Positions 22,600 to 34,938 of a DNA stretch of 64,000 bases are shown piece by piece. The DNA is from Danio rerio. Taxonomy: Eukaryota; Chordata; Actinopteri; Cypriniformes; Danionidae. Location: contig NC_133196.1 in the NCBI RefSeq assembly GCF_049306965.1, positions 17,087,501 to 17,151,500 on the forward strand, given 5' to 3'. Each line of letters starts with the position of its first letter. Within the stretch, counting starts at the first letter, position 1. The position numbers were made by a program, and so were the translations under genes. The notes under the pieces are model-generated. The model did no database searches and was not told the origin of the DNA. It saw nothing but the letters and a program-made list of their open reading frames with translations.

Positions 22600-22953
22600 T
22601 TCAATTTGTAATGAGTCCAAGCCTTTAAAAGCGATTGTAGTTTCTGGGTCAGGAGGGGTTTTTCTTGGTTTTTGATTGCAGGTGCTGCTGAGCCGCTGGC
22701 CAAGGCTATCGTGCCGGGACGTGGGCATGATGTTGTGCGCGAGCGAATGACTGGGAGGGATAATTGGTAGTGCTGGGGTTTCCCCGGACTAAAGTTTCGG
22801 CGGCCGCTGTTGACTTCCAATCGCTGTATCCCACGTCCGGTAGCGGGTAAGCGGGCCAGCAGCACAATACTGTTGTGGGGTGTGTGTATTGCATTTTGTT
22901 CGCCGGGAGTTTGAGTGAGTTTGATTGCTCCCGGCGCTTGTAGTCTGTCTGTT

Positions 22954-23013
<60 letters not shown>

Positions 23014-23065
23014 TGTGTGCGTGCGTGCGTGTGTGCGTGCGTGCGTGCGTGCGTGCGTGCGTGTG
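22600..23065. other. CpG-rich stretch ending in a (GT)n/(GTGC)n microsatellite
   Basis: About 22680-22930 is GC-rich with a GCGGCCGC site near 22799 and many CpGs. From about 22957 a (GT)n run merges into GTGC/GTGT repeats that end near 23064. No convincing exon was found; the ORFs on both strands here are low-complexity artefacts of the repeat. Confidence 0.5.
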
Positions 23066-23099
23066 ACGGGAATGAGCGCAGGCTAGCATCACGCTCCAT

Positions 23100-23595
23100 A
23101 CAGGAAATGTTAAATGACGACGGCTTGATATTTAGCTGGAGTGGTATTGATGGTAGCTTATGATTTGATTGCTGTGTGGAGTCTATTTATGGGTGTTATT
23201 TATACATTTATATTTATGAGATTTACTGTGTGGTGTATTACAACTCTGGGTTGATGTGAAATGATGATGTTGCACAATTACGGTTGATACCCCTTGTTAA
23301 ATGCCTTGTGGTGGTCATTTTAATTGCCTTACCTAATCATTTTTATGCAGTCCACTAACAATCTTTACATCATGAACTTTGTGTCCTTTTGATCCCCTAC
23401 CTGCTGCTCCCCTTGTGTGGAATTTTAATCTTTAAGATTATTGTATAAAATAAAGTGAAACTAGTATTTAAATGAATTGAGTGTTTGACATTTACTTGAT
23501 TATTGTGGCCCAAAATAAATACTGTATTTTGTCCAGCAAAGAACTTGTGTTGTGTGTGAATACTTTATGCCCTTTTTGGGAGGGTTACAACTTGG
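23100..23595 (+). mobile_element. Possible solo LTR-like fossil
   Basis: Tentative. A run of non-coding DNA with AATAAAG and AATAAAT words ends at GGGAGGGTTACA, and ACTTGGCGTAG directly follows, resembling the junction of a long terminal repeat with a primer-binding site. No capsid, protease or polymerase motif was seen nearby. It is old and broken if it is one at all. Confidence 0.2.
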
Positions 23596-24470
23596 CGTAG
23601 TTTTTGCAGTCTGGACTTTGGGCAATAATCAGGAAAATGTCAACCACACAACAGTTAGACCAGTCACCTTCTACATCTGGTGAGCAGCAGCAGGGGGCTG
23701 ATAGCTCACCTAATATAGCCCAGAATCAAGCCATGCTTATGTTTCCTTTGATGATGGGGACATATATATATATATATATATATAGAGCTATGTTATTTAA
23801 TTATAAAATTGCTAAAATTTAAAAAATATATTATATAAAAAATAGACCTACTACACATATATAAATAAATACTAAAACTAACTAAATAAAGCTATATAGA
23901 AATATTAAAAGAATTTATAATATGTTTAATTATATTATATAAATGTATATTCATAGAATTTATATTTATAAAAATAAACCGAAAAAACATTCAAATTTTA
24001 CAAATCACAATTAAAAATTATAATTTAATTTAATATTTAAACATGCATTTACATTTATACATACATATATACAATTAAAATAATAACGGTCTGCATTATG
24101 AACGAGTCAGTGATTCAGCAGGTAAAGAACTTTCAGAATGAATAAAACGTGTGCCTTTTAAAACTTCCCTTTGCTGCCACAAGGTGGAAGCAGATGCCAA
24201 ATAATATTTTATAAATAAATTTATTTACTTATAAATTAAATTTATAAATAAATGCATTGCACAAATATCTTTAACTTAATCTCATAGCTTATATATTAAT
24301 TTAAGTATATGTCTTAAACTCAAACATTTCTCACCTTTCTACGACAAATCTGACGAGAAACACCTGAGGGAAAAACCTGAGGCACGACTCGAAGCTCTAA
24401 AAGATAATATTCATCAAATTAAATGCAACCGGAGAGCAGTTTTTGTGAACTCTTTCTGTCACTCATTAGT
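23596..24470. other. AT-rich intergenic DNA with short (TA)n
   Basis: A (TA)n run occupies about 23761-23785. The rest is AT-rich low-information sequence with no gene. Confidence 0.5.
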
Positions 24471-24632
24471 ATCCTGTTCTCTCCTGTCATGCCAAAATGA
24501 ATGAAAGCCCGTTTGGCAGCGTCCACTCCAGCCATAACTCACCTTACATCTGTTATCAAGCATCAAAAATACAGCTCCTGAGATGAAGAGCATCTGAAAG
24601 TCAGGGCTAATGATGAAACTTCTGCTAAGACA

Positions 24633-24949
24633 ATGATCTGAGGACAGCAGCGATGTTTACGAGCGAGCTAAATGCTGCATTGTGTAACTCAATAGTAGAG
24701 ACGGCACTGTACTTCATATGTGCTTAAATATCTCTCTGAAATCACGCAAAGACTTTCAAAGTGCGTTATAGAGTATTAAGAGTTGAGCATGATACGACAT
24801 GAACACTAGTTGGCGCCCATAGCTATATACATGTCACCTACCCTAAAGTTGTCTATTGGAAGGAATGCGTTAATAGAGCCGCCATGATCTGAGTACAGCA
24901 GCGATGTTTACGAGCGAGCTAAATGCTGCATTGTGTAACTCAATGGTAG
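24633..24949. repeat. 66-bp direct repeat pair
   Basis: Positions 24633-24698 and 24884-24949 are identical except for two bases and share CAGCAGCGATGTTTACGAGC and 'CTAAATGCTGCATTGTGTAA'. The offset is 251 bp. The low divergence implies a recent duplication or a young repeat. Confidence 0.9.
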
Positions 24950-24959
24950 CAGGGTTGCC

Positions 24960-25169
24960 CTCGCTGCAGAGCCATTTGAGGAGAGGTGAGCTCCAGAGAG
25001 GGGGAGCATGAGCTGTCGCTCCTCCTCCTGTAAGCTGTTTTAATGCGTACACCAACCCCACCCCTAACCCTACCCCCAGTGACATCAGAAGAAGTGCAAA
25101 AAAGGTGGAGCTCAAGCTTAAGCTCCCCCTCTCTGGAGCTCACCTCTCCTCAAATGGCTCTGCAGCGAG
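24960..25169. mobile_element. Perfect 48-bp inverted repeat, MITE-like
   Basis: The arm at 24960-25007 (beginning CTCGCTGCAGAGCCATTTGA) is the exact reverse complement of 25122-25169. The 114-bp loop contains CCCCTAACCCTACCCCCAGT, a motif seen inside other fish MITEs. The perfect match of the arms means it is young or maintained. There is no coding capacity. Confidence 0.85.
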
Positions 25170-25250
25170 CACCACTTGACTTTTGGTGAGAATTTTTGCC
25201 CCGCCCTTACGACTCAAGTCACGCCCCCACAAAGCCACACCCCTTTTTAT

Positions 25251-25252
25251 GT

Positions 25253-25330
<78 letters not shown>
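25251..25330. repeat. (CA)n-(TA)n compound microsatellite
   Basis: About 9 CA units run directly into about 30 TA units. ORFs across it are artefacts of the repeat. Confidence 0.95.
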
Positions 25331-25333
<3 letters not shown>

Positions 25334-25726
25334 CCATAATTTGCTCGCAACAAACAAACAATAATGTTACGTCAAATTAAAAATGACGATCTATGTGTTA
25401 AAAGTATTCGCGACAACCATCATGGGTTTGTGTGCCAAATCAAAGGCAATCTGATTCCTACTTTGGCATCTCTGCTTTAAATAATGTGACAGTTGTTTAG
25501 TGTTTAAATGTAGAACGTTTTTTCATATTTAAAATTATACATTTACAAAAAAATATAATATTATAAAATCTCAACGTTGAGCGTCACATCACTGAAAGAA
25601 AAGACAATATTAGCTGTCGTAGTTTGGAAACCCTTATGAATAGCTTTAAGAGTCAATGGAAATGTTCTATAAAACATTTACCTCAGAAATAACAAATTAT
25701 TCGCGGGGCTTTCTAGAACATCAAGT

Positions 25727-25738
25727 CGCGCATGCGCA
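25727..25738. promoter_or_regulatory. NRF1-type site upstream of chchd10
   Basis: CGCGCATGCGCA fits the NRF1 consensus YGCGCAYGCGCR over all 12 bases and lies about 180 bp before the chchd10 start codon. NRF1 is a known activator of nuclear genes for mitochondrial proteins, which suits this gene. Binding itself is inferred. Confidence 0.6.
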
Positions 25739-25905
25739 ATGTCTACAGTAACCACACAAGGTCAAACACACGTGCGTCTGCGTCCACCGGCTGTCATTCA
25801 GAGTACTGTGTGTGCGTGTGTAGACTGGATTTGACCGCCGTCACGATTGTTTTGCGACGTTATAATAATAACTGAAAGGACTGAACGTGGTTACAATCTA
25901 CTGAA

Positions 25906-28900
25906 ATGGCAAGAGGAAGTCGCAGTCGTCCTTCACCGGCACCAGCGAGGTATCTTTAGATGCAGTAGTTTTATAACGTATTATAAACCTCTGATGTAAG
26001 CAAGCGTGCTAAAGCTAATGTAACTTGGAAGTAAATTTTGACGTTAGCTGCGTTCAGCAAAACAGAATGGGTACAGAAAAATAGCACACAACATGTTTCT
26101 TTGCTAGAAATGAACGAATTCTGGTATTATTCACACATCCATAACACTAGGTGAAAGGTCAGACTGAAAAGTTTGTTTATTATTAACTACCATAAGTTAA
26201 AACTGTAAAAATGTGTGCAGTATTTGTTTATTCGTGTAAAATGTCTGTCATTTGATAGCCTGTGACGCAAACCAGGTTTAAGACTTTATCTCCTTTCCAT
26301 CTGAAGATGCCAAAAGCAGCTCTGGGTCACGTGATATTGATACAGATTAATTTAAAATATATTCTTGGTATGCTAAATTCTGTATGTGTGCTTTACAGTG
26401 AGTGAATATGCCGAGATAGCTTATGCACATTATATTTTAAAACTTAAAGAAAAAGTTTACCTAAAATCTAAACTCTGTCTGCATTTACTCATTCAAGTGT
26501 TTCACAATACAAAGGTAGATATGCTAATTGAAGTGAAGTAGGTTTTATATTCGCACATTCAGACTTTCTCTTTAATAATATAATTTCAGAAAAATATTCT
26601 TTGCAAATTCTTAACTGTGAATTATATTAGCAGCCAAGGATTATCAAAGTACAACATGGTTCACGGTCAATTCAATAGTGCTAATGTTGTTTTGAAGTCA
26701 TAGCTAGAATACTAAATTCAAAGTATTGTAATAAACCACATAGAGACCATGTCACAAGTTTTCATTATTTAAAAATGAACAAATGTGCAAATCTAAAACT
26801 TTACCTTAACAATGTACTGAAGAATGTTGGGGGAAAAAAACAGTTCTTGGCTTCCATAATATATATTCAATGTATCTTCCTTTCTTCATAAATTTAGAAC
26901 CACTTGAACGAAAATGGTCATTTTATGGTGACCTGTAAATTTAAATCTCTTTAACATATTTTATCCTGTTTTCTTCCTAGTGCTCCTGCCCCATCCTATG
27001 CTCCAGCTCCTGCAGCTCCTCCTCCGATGGCAGTGGCCCCTGCTGCGGCTCAGCCTAAGCAGCCAGGTCTCATGGCCCAGATGGCCACCACAGCGGCCGG
27101 AGTGGCCGTTGGTTCAGCTGTTGGGCATGTGATGGGCAGTGCCATCACAGGTGCCTTCAGTGGAGGCAGCAGTTCAGAGGCACCCAAACCAGCACCCACA
27201 TATCAGGTCATACCCAAAATATTTATTGAAATATTATATTTTTATTTTTTTTCCATGGAGTGTAACCAACAACTCTTTAAGTGGCATTGAGTCAAAGTAT
27301 TTTTCATATACATGATTTTTAAAAATCTTCATTAAAATGTTTTAAGTCGTAGAGTTTAATCACAACATTACAAATTTATTTTGAAGAAATGTATTTAAAA
27401 ATATGAAGGTACAAGACTAGACTGTTTTACGTAGAGAATGAATCACAATCCCATGAGTCTATCTCAGAGCTTGACATTAGCTTTTTTGATCACCAGCCAG
27501 TGTGGCTTGTAGTTTTCCAATATTACCAGCCATTTGCCATTTTTACTAGCCACAATTTTGTTGTTGGGAAAATATATTTTTTAAGCTTATAATTAGACTT
27601 TGGCATGCTAAAATGACTTGATTTAGATTTTGTGTTATTTCCGTATGCCTCATTCATTTCACCTTTGTGTGTTGTGTATGACCTTGCTCAATGAGCAACC
27701 TATTAAGTAAATAGGTTGTGGTTTCATAGTGGCGCATTGCAATTAATTTTTTTTTATTTCAGATGACTTTTCAGGGCTCAACACTAAGGATTTACCAAAT
27801 TTGTCTTTAGCCACACCATAAATAAAAACAATTTAAGCTCAAAATTTTTTTGTCTAGTCTATTTAAAAGAGAACCGATTGCACTAGTTAAGTTTCCAGGC
27901 ACGGATGCTTTGCGCAGGGAACTATTTTTTAAACTTTTGAACAGTCGCGCACTTCACATAACCTGAAATCAGCCTTGATACTGAAGCCCTCGTCAGTGCG
28001 TCAGGATTGTCTGTGTCTCTCCGTGCTCGCAAACATCCTCTCATTTGGTATTCAACAGTTTCTTTTGCTCACCCGAACACAGTTAGTTTTGTCACCTCTC
28101 ACGTTGACCCCTCATTGGGCAATTCTTATTGTTGAACTCTGCTTTATACTGTAAGTAAACTACAATTTAAAAAATTACCTTCAAGTGACTGTCTAATCTG
28201 CCACAGCTGAAATCTACCTGCATTTGATGGCTGTTAAAGTCAAGCCCTGAGTCTATTCCTTGTTTAATAAATTGCTTGTCCCTCAAAAGACGATGCTGAC
28301 ACAATAAACGTGTAGTGGCATTTGGAGGCGTGAGATACAGAGCGCAGATGCTCTTGACAGTTTTGGAGGTAATTAATAATATTAATATGGTTACGGCATT
28401 TCAGAATGACCAAAACAACATTTTGGATGTTTAACAATGTGGTTAGCTGTGTGTTTGTCCATTTTCGCATCCCATCACACACACCATTTACACATTGTTA
28501 ATGCACATACTGGAGGGTATTCTAAAAAACTGTTTCCATCATAGTTTATACGCATTTTTACTTATTGAATATAAAGTTTATCCTGTTTTAATGTGCATTT
28601 TTAAAATGCTTGTGTATCTTGGCATTTTCATGAAGCATTTTTTATGTGATAATCCAAAATGCAGATGGAAACAGCTTCTGAGTGTAGAATCTTGGTTGTC
28701 ATCATTACATTCTATGGGAAATCATATACATGGACGAGTTCAAGTATTCAAAACTTACTATAATGCTAACAAAAGAATCATTATAAGCAAAAGAAGAGTT
28801 TTAAAGCAAATTACTAATGAGAGATGAGCCTGACAAAGCTTTATTATGCCAGTCATCCACTTCCGGTTCTTCTAGCTGTGATTTTGTAGGAAAGAAGCAC

Positions 28901-29627
28901 TGCTGCCTATGAAGTCATTTGCTGTGTTTTATGGGAGTGTATTATTATTATTATTATTAGTGTGCTTTTTCACCAAGAATTCTAGTACAATTATTTAAAC
29001 GATTTTTTTAAATTGTTAACATGGACTGATGGATTTGTATAGCATTGATTAACATCCTCATTGTTCACAGTAATTTAATCATAACAATAATGTAGCAAAA
29101 AAATTGTGAATAAAATTAATGGGTATTTACAGCATCTTTAAACAGCCAACTGTTCATGACAAAACACAGTATCAAGCGTCAAGTTTTACCAGTAAAAAGA
29201 GGTCTGTTTAATGTTCTTGATGTATTAACTTATTAGTAATAAGGAATATGTAACAATCAAGTATGTATTTTATAAATGTTTTTCAGGAGCCATCACGACT
29301 TCCACCCTCTCAGTCTGGTCCTTGTCTCTTTGAAGTGAGGCAGTTTCTGGACTGTGCCACGACTCAGGCTGATCTGAGCTTGTGTGAAGGCTTCAACGAG
29401 GCTCTTAAACAGTGCAAACTCTCCAGTGGTAAGTGTATGGTTAACATGGACATTAAATGCATGGTGCTATGCCAATCACACAGGCAACACGCAGAAATTC
29501 CAAATCAGATCATGACAGAAAATATATATATATATACAAAAAAGGAGAAATGTATATATTTGTCATAATGTTGCCTTTTAAAATAACCAGATATGTTGTT
29601 TCTTCAGGTGTCACGTCTCTGGTGTGA
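25906..29627 (+). CDS. chchd10: CHCHD10, mitochondrial twin CX9C protein
   Basis: Coding exons are 25906-25949, 26981-27206, 29287-29428 and 29608-29627, all with GT-AG introns. They give 143 residues. After a basic N-terminus (MARGSRSR) comes a Pro/Ala-rich stretch, then the conserved hydrophobic segment at about 44-75 ([16 protein letters not shown]) and a CHCH domain with Cys103, 113, 123 and 133, an exact twin CX9C. Such proteins are oxidised by the Mia40 relay in the intermembrane space and associate with MICOS and respiratory-chain maintenance. [19 protein letters not shown] and [14 protein letters not shown] agree with CHCHD10 better than CHCHD2, and the ddt/gstt neighbours match human CHCHD10 synteny. 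Ser60 aligns with human Ser59, a disease residue. The start has a good context (GAAATGG). Only the last 20 coding bases lie in exon 4. Confidence 0.93.
27480..28260. mobile_element. Decayed dispersed repeat in chchd10 intron 2
   Basis: The region begins GAGCTTGACATTAGCTTTTT and carries CACCAGCCAGTGTGGCTTGT, recognisable as part of a common fish repeat. A piece recurs at 20885-21000. Internal AGGGCTCAACACTAAGGAT near 27773 suggests a second copy or terminus. Probably a DNA transposon; class uncertain. Confidence 0.4.
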
Positions 29628-29773
29628 TGAAGAAATTGGAAGAGCTTGACACTACAACTAGAAAAATAAACTACAGGTCCTGAATATTACTGCAGTGAAT
29701 GTCTGCTTATGTTTATAGTTATGAAATATGTACTGATACTTTTGAATGTGTGATCATGTAAATGAGGTTGTAC

Positions 29774-29779
29774 ATTAAA
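29774..29779 (+). other. chchd10 polyadenylation signal
   Basis: ATTAAA about 150 bp after the stop codon. No AATAAA lies closer in a better position except an AATAAA near 29666, which may be used as an alternative. Confidence 0.5.
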
Positions 29780-30181
29780 GAGCTGCTGTTATCTTATTTC
29801 TAGCTTTGTTATTTAAGCATCTCGTGTAACATGGGGTAATGCTGCTTTGTGTGTTTTTTTTTTTGGCACATTACACAATTGTATGCCTAGATTTTGATAA
29901 GATCATGTTTATGATTTACAAGGTTCTATTGGAGTTGCTAAACAAAAGCCTGATAAAAAGGCTATTCAAACTATTTGCAAGAATTACACAATCGTTCTCC
30001 TTCAGAAGTAAAGATAAATATAAGCATTTATTGTACTTTTACAAAAACATTATAGATCAAAGTATTGTATCTGGTATCCATTATAGAAACGCTACTTTGA
30101 AACTTAGTTTGACTCTTGTTTCAATCTCATTTATTCAATCTCTAAACGCTCAAGAGGTGTGACAAGATTTTGCTACATTGA

Positions 30182-30227
30182 CCAATCGCAGAGTTCGGTG
30201 AACAGGCGTCTCTATCTTTCAACCAAT
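30182..30227 (+). promoter_or_regulatory. Two CCAAT boxes before ddt
   Basis: CCAAT occurs at 30182-30186 and 30223-30227, the second within AACCAATCAG, a full NF-Y-type site. They lie about 140 and 95 bp upstream of the ddt start codon, typical for a TATA-less housekeeping promoter. Confidence 0.5.
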
Positions 30228-30320
30228 CAGAGAGAGCGATGTATCACGAGGAAGAGGGGCTGTTGCTGCAGCAGCCAGGTCATTCTCACATTTTGACAGA
30301 AACGCACAGTGATAGAAATC

Positions 30321-32336
30321 ATGCCGTTCATAAATATAGAAACCAATTTACCTGCAAGCAAGTTTCCAGAAGACTTTCTGAAAAGACTATGTTCTACATT
30401 GGCTGCAGCACTGGGGAAGCCGGAAGACGTGAGTATTGTATCGTTAGCTGTGCAAGAAAAAGTTAATGTCAATGTTTTTTCTATGGTTTTGTGTGGGCAG
30501 TGGTGTTTTTTTAACTGAACTTCAAATGTCTTGACCTTGATCATACGAAGTTGTGACTGCTTCACTTTTATGTAAACGTATTTTATGATTTGGCTTACGT
30601 CTTCAGAGGATGAATCTGGTGGTAAAGCCTGACCTGCCAATGCTTTTTGCGGGGTCCAGCTCCCCATGTGTGTTAATGACCGTGTCGGCCATTGGAGTGA
30701 CCGATACTGCGGAGAAAAATAAGCAGCATAGTGCTAAGATCTTCCAGTTCCTGCAAGGAGAATTTGGGCTGAGCGATGACCGGTAAATTGATACAAAAAT
30801 GCATGAAAACAGAGTTAAACACATCATTAATGTGTGTTGACATCATTAATGCGTTAGTTGCATAACATGTCACCTCATTAAATAAACAAAAATCTTATAC
30901 AAATACTTGTGTACACTGAAATGTATAGCTTACGTGCTAACATCACAATAGCAATTCCATGCAAAAGTCAACAAAGTTTTCATTAAAATATGTTTTAATG
31001 AAAAACTGTTTTTCATTAATGTTTCTGTCAATGTTTTTCAATAATTATATTTGATTTACAAAATTCTTAAAAGTGTCAATCTCACATCTGTCACATTCAT
31101 AACAAAGCCTTTTCCTCATAAATGCAAAAAAGTCAAATAAAATGATTAATTTGTGTTCTATAGTGAGCCAACTCTTATCTTTCTGATTAGCATTATTTAT
31201 TTTGAGTTGTGTAGTTTAAGTTTCTACAAAGTACGTTGTATACGGTAAACTTGCAGACTTTTTGGTCACATCCATAATGCATGATTATTTTCCTTATTTA
31301 AAATTTTAAAAAAATTACAGATCAATGACAGATTTATATTTTTCTGATCCCATAACTCTGTGGTTGGTTAGTTGTTTTGGAAAATATCAACGGATGTTTC
31401 AATACAATGTTGACATACTTGTTTCTGTACTTTCTCCGTAATCCTGGAATTGCTCTTACTTTTTTCTGAGTTTAATTTAAAATTGTATTCTCTGAAAGAA
31501 AGATCAAAATATTTTTGATTGACATTGTATGAATGGGTGTGACTGTTTTGTTTTCGTTTTGGTCTGAAATTGTATGCCTCTCCCTTTTAAACCAGCATGC
31601 CATTGGTTAGCTATAGTATGTAGTAGGCAAAAATGGCATGTGGCAAAAGAAGTGTGTCTAAATTCACAGTACAAAAGGCATACCTCTAAAACTTTTATCG
31701 AATCTCTTAAATGGTTTGTATATCTAATACTGGGAGTTTTGTCATTTAATCTCCCTTCATTTGTTACAATTTTATTTTTTTATTTTTAACACAAAAGGAG
31801 ATATTTTGAAGAAAGCTTAAAACCCGTAGCCATAGTATTTGTTTTTTATTATTATAAATGTCAATGGTTACCAGTTTTTAGTTTCTTCAGAATAAATCTA
31901 TTTTTTATGTTCAAAAGAAAACAGAAACTTACAAAGGTTTGGTATCACTTGAGTAATTTTTCAATTTTGGGTGAACCATCCCTTTACGTGTGCGTCTGAT
32001 GACCATGGTCTGATGAATGGGCACTTTACCATCCCATGAGTACACTGGAGAGGATTAATAAATGAGAATGGAATATAATAAATGACATTTACAAATGACT
32101 TTTCAATCAGCGGTTATGTAGTAATTGTATTACAGAAAAGAAAACGCCCTAGAGAATGCAATTTCAAATTGCCTTATCATCCCTTAAAAGTGATATGTAG
32201 TCAACTTATAGTCTGCATTATTGTTTAATTCCCTGATTGTCTTTCTCATCTGTTTTGTTTCAGGATTTTGGTGTTGTTTTACCCTCTGGAGCCATCACAG
32301 ATTGGGAAAAAGGGAACAGTAATGAGCTTCCTATAA
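30321..32336 (+). CDS. ddt: D-dopachrome tautomerase (MIF-2)
   Basis: Exons are 30321-30428, 30607-30782 and 32264-32336. They yield 118 residues, the family's exact length, with the three-exon plan of MIF/DDT genes. The product starts [20 protein letters not shown]. After removal of Met, the N-terminal Pro is the catalytic base of the tautomerase superfamily. [10 protein letters not shown] and [15 protein letters not shown]-like sequence match the DDT core, and the C-terminus, GTVMSFL, is typical of DDT rather than MIF. The enzyme converts D-dopachrome by tautomerisation with decarboxylation in the cytosol. It is also secreted without a signal peptide as a cytokine acting through CD74 in mammals. 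It sits between chchd10 and gstt1 in the same orientation, as near human 22q11.23. Intron 2 holds an Angel-type MITE. Confidence 0.95.
31785..31985. mobile_element. Angel-type MITE in ddt intron 2
   Basis: Contains ACACAAAAGGAGATATTTTG, TGTCAATGGTTACCAGTTTT and the right terminus TTTTGGGTGAACCATCCCTT. The left terminus has decayed. Confidence 0.65.
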
Positions 32337-32911
32337 GACTCAACATTCCTCGTGGAAGTGAATACTTTTTATATGATTCCTGTTTGAGATCCACTTAGTG
32401 GAACATGCATTGCAGTATAGGCAAGTTGTGTTCATATAGGATTGAAAGTATTTGGCATTTAACTCAAGCTTTATTTTTTCCTTAAGTACATTTGGTGATT
32501 TGACAATAATTGTTTTACTGTTAAGTTAAAAATAATGCATTTAGCATTTGGTATCAGAACAAATAGTGGGTTAGCTGTGTCTGTTTTTAGATAATGATGA
32601 AAGTAATATTGATGAAATCAGTCTATGAGAGATTAATTTATTTACAAATGTCATTTTTTTCTTGATGAAGTGGCACTTTAATCGGATCTGTTAAATCAAA
32701 ACATGAATAATCTTATTGCCAGCTTACTAAAGCCACTGATAATATCTTAAATCACTTAAAACAGTATGTGTCTGAATGAGGTTTGATTGCACATTATCTT
32801 CAGCGAAATATATTACTTGTAAACACATTTGCTCTGATGTAGCACACTAACACGATGTATTTTATCTCTGTCATCAACTACACTGATAGACTTTTATTTG
32901 AGTTTATAGAA

Positions 32912-32917
32912 AATAAA
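32912..32917 (+). other. ddt polyadenylation signal
   Basis: AATAAA lies within AAAATAAAAAATCC about 575 bp after the stop, with a second overlapping AAATAAAAT about 15 bp further. It implies a 3' UTR near 600 bp. Confidence 0.45.
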
Positions 32918-32944
32918 AAATCCTCTTAAATAAAATGTGTAGTT

Positions 32945-34200
32945 CATTTAGGGAGTTTTTGGGGGGTGATGTTGGTAGCATTTGCCTACACGGGTCAGTT
33001 TACAAGTGCTCATAGAAGAGATGAATTTCTTGAATATTCCTAGGAATTCTGCATTTTGAATTTTTTGGTAAAAAAAATCCACTGACAAGGAATAATGAAT
33101 AAGAAGATCCTAGGAAGTGTTTTTGTGACTCTTATTGAAAGGTACTCAAGTCAATGCAAAGCTACACCGGGCAATATCTTTTAGTTTTCTGTGTTATATG
33201 TTTGGGAAGAAACCAATATTTTCTAGAGATAAATAGAGAAGCAGGTCCTTAGCCAGGGGGGTCTGGGTGGTTCGAAAGACCCACCTTACCACTGACAAAG
33301 TCAGGAGTTTGACCCTTATATGAGCTAATTTATCCATTTTTCTGACTTCTATGCCATCATATATTGTGAAAATTATAGATTGAAAAAGGCTTTAGGACTT
33401 ATAAAATTTAATTATTCAAGTGTCTAAATTCTTACTGAGTAAAGTTGATTGGGCTAGCAAGTTTTTATTTTAAAACTATTTTTACCAGATTCCTATTTTT
33501 AAATGTAAAAAAAAATGTATAAAATTTTTTTTTTCATATTTCTTTCTTCAACTTTTTTATTTAAAACTCTAATCTCATAGCAATATTTATAAAACTGGTT
33601 TAATTTACAGTTTAGATCCAAACTTGTAAAAGCATACTTCGTTGTAAAATAGTATGGTGAGCACTTTGACAAACTTGTAGGAATTATTTTTCACCTTTTA
33701 ACAAGCTGATCCAGAAAAAAATTTGCTTCTTAAAATGTCACTAAAATGTATAATTTAATAGAAAAATGAGGTGAATAACTGCATAAAAGGTCCACTTTTA
33801 CAGAAAAACACCTCTTTTAATAGGCTAGACAAGGGCCTGAGATGTCATACTGGTTTTGAGAATTAATATTTATTTACTGCCAGCTGAGATTTCCAAAGAC
33901 TTCCTCAAGTCAAAAGAATAGTTTATTACTCAAACACATTATTTTATATATGATATTTACTGTATTTGAGACCAAGCGTCTCTGATTTGAACTTTACCTT
34001 ATTTTGCTGAGGTAATTGTTCAAAGAAATAGGTCGAAATACCTCTCGATTTCCGATAGATGGCGTCAATTGTATAAGCAAGAATGACGGGAAAAATAACC
34101 CAAAGTTCAAGCACTTCTTATCTTGCAATTGTATTACATTACTTTCAATTATTATCACTAAATATGAGCAGTATTTTGTATGCTTTTTAAATATAAATCC
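32945..34200. other. ddt-gstt1 intergenic DNA
   Basis: AT-rich, with no gene and no well-bounded repeat. The short overlapping ORFs on both strands near 34000-34220 are uninformative. Confidence 0.45.
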
Positions 34201-34267
34201 ACACACTCACCGTGAGATGGACTAGTTTTCCTCCAGTTGGCACGGATTTCCATGAACAGAGTTCAGA

Positions 34268-34276
34268 GGGGCGGGG
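34268..34276. promoter_or_regulatory. GC box before gstt1
   Basis: GGGGCGGGG, an Sp1/KLF-type site, lies about 95 bp upstream of the gstt1 start codon. No TATA box was found at the expected distance. Confidence 0.45.
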
Positions 34277-34368
34277 TGGAACTAGACGATACTTAAAGTG
34301 CAAACAGTCGTTTTATTTCACTTTTGCAGCGAGTCGTGTTTATCTACAGAGCCCAAAGCTTTTTAAAC

Positions 34369-34863
34369 ATGACTCTGGAAATTTACTTGGACCTGTTTTC
34401 CCAGCCCTGTCGCTCCGTGTACATCTTTGCTAAGAAAAACAACATCCAGTTCGACTACAAGAAGATTTCTCTGTTTGAAGGTATGGTTTGATTTCTGCAA
34501 AACCGCCTGAAGTTCGCCTTAAAGTTATTTTACAGCATTCGTCATCAAAATATCTCCAGGGGAAGTGTTTGCAGACATTATGTTGGTTCTTGAATTAAAA
34601 TTCAGTGCTATACGTTTCCCTTTTGTCTTATTTCTATTGTTTCATGGAACGTTGTGGTTGGACTTATGCAAGTAATCCTTTATTGATAGAAAGGTATTAC
34701 TAGATTGATTCTGTGAGAAAAAAAAACTTATCTGACAAACTGTGCCGTCGATTGTCATGTCTTTGAACTTTTACGTTGTGTCTGATTGTATAACAGGGGG
34801 ATTTAGTGATTTGGGGTCCAAAGCAATAGTTTTGCTATGGGGCCCAACGGTCTCAATAACTTT

Positions 34864-34938
<75 letters not shown>

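Noticed and set aside
22569-23163. Long ORFs with His/Thr/Arg or Cys/Val repeats
   Set aside because: They are translations of the (GT)n/(GTGC)n microsatellite on both strands.
25140-25380. ORFs with Tyr-Ile repeats
   Set aside because: They are translations of a (TA)n microsatellite; the same applies at 54248-54559.
25906-29627. Calling the gene chchd2
   Set aside because: The hydrophobic segment and the CHCH region agree better with CHCHD10 and the ddt/gstt neighbours match human CHCHD10.
30321-32336. Calling the gene mif
   Set aside because: The C-terminus GTVMSFL and the [12 protein letters not shown] start are DDT features; MIF begins MPMFVV-like and ends differently.
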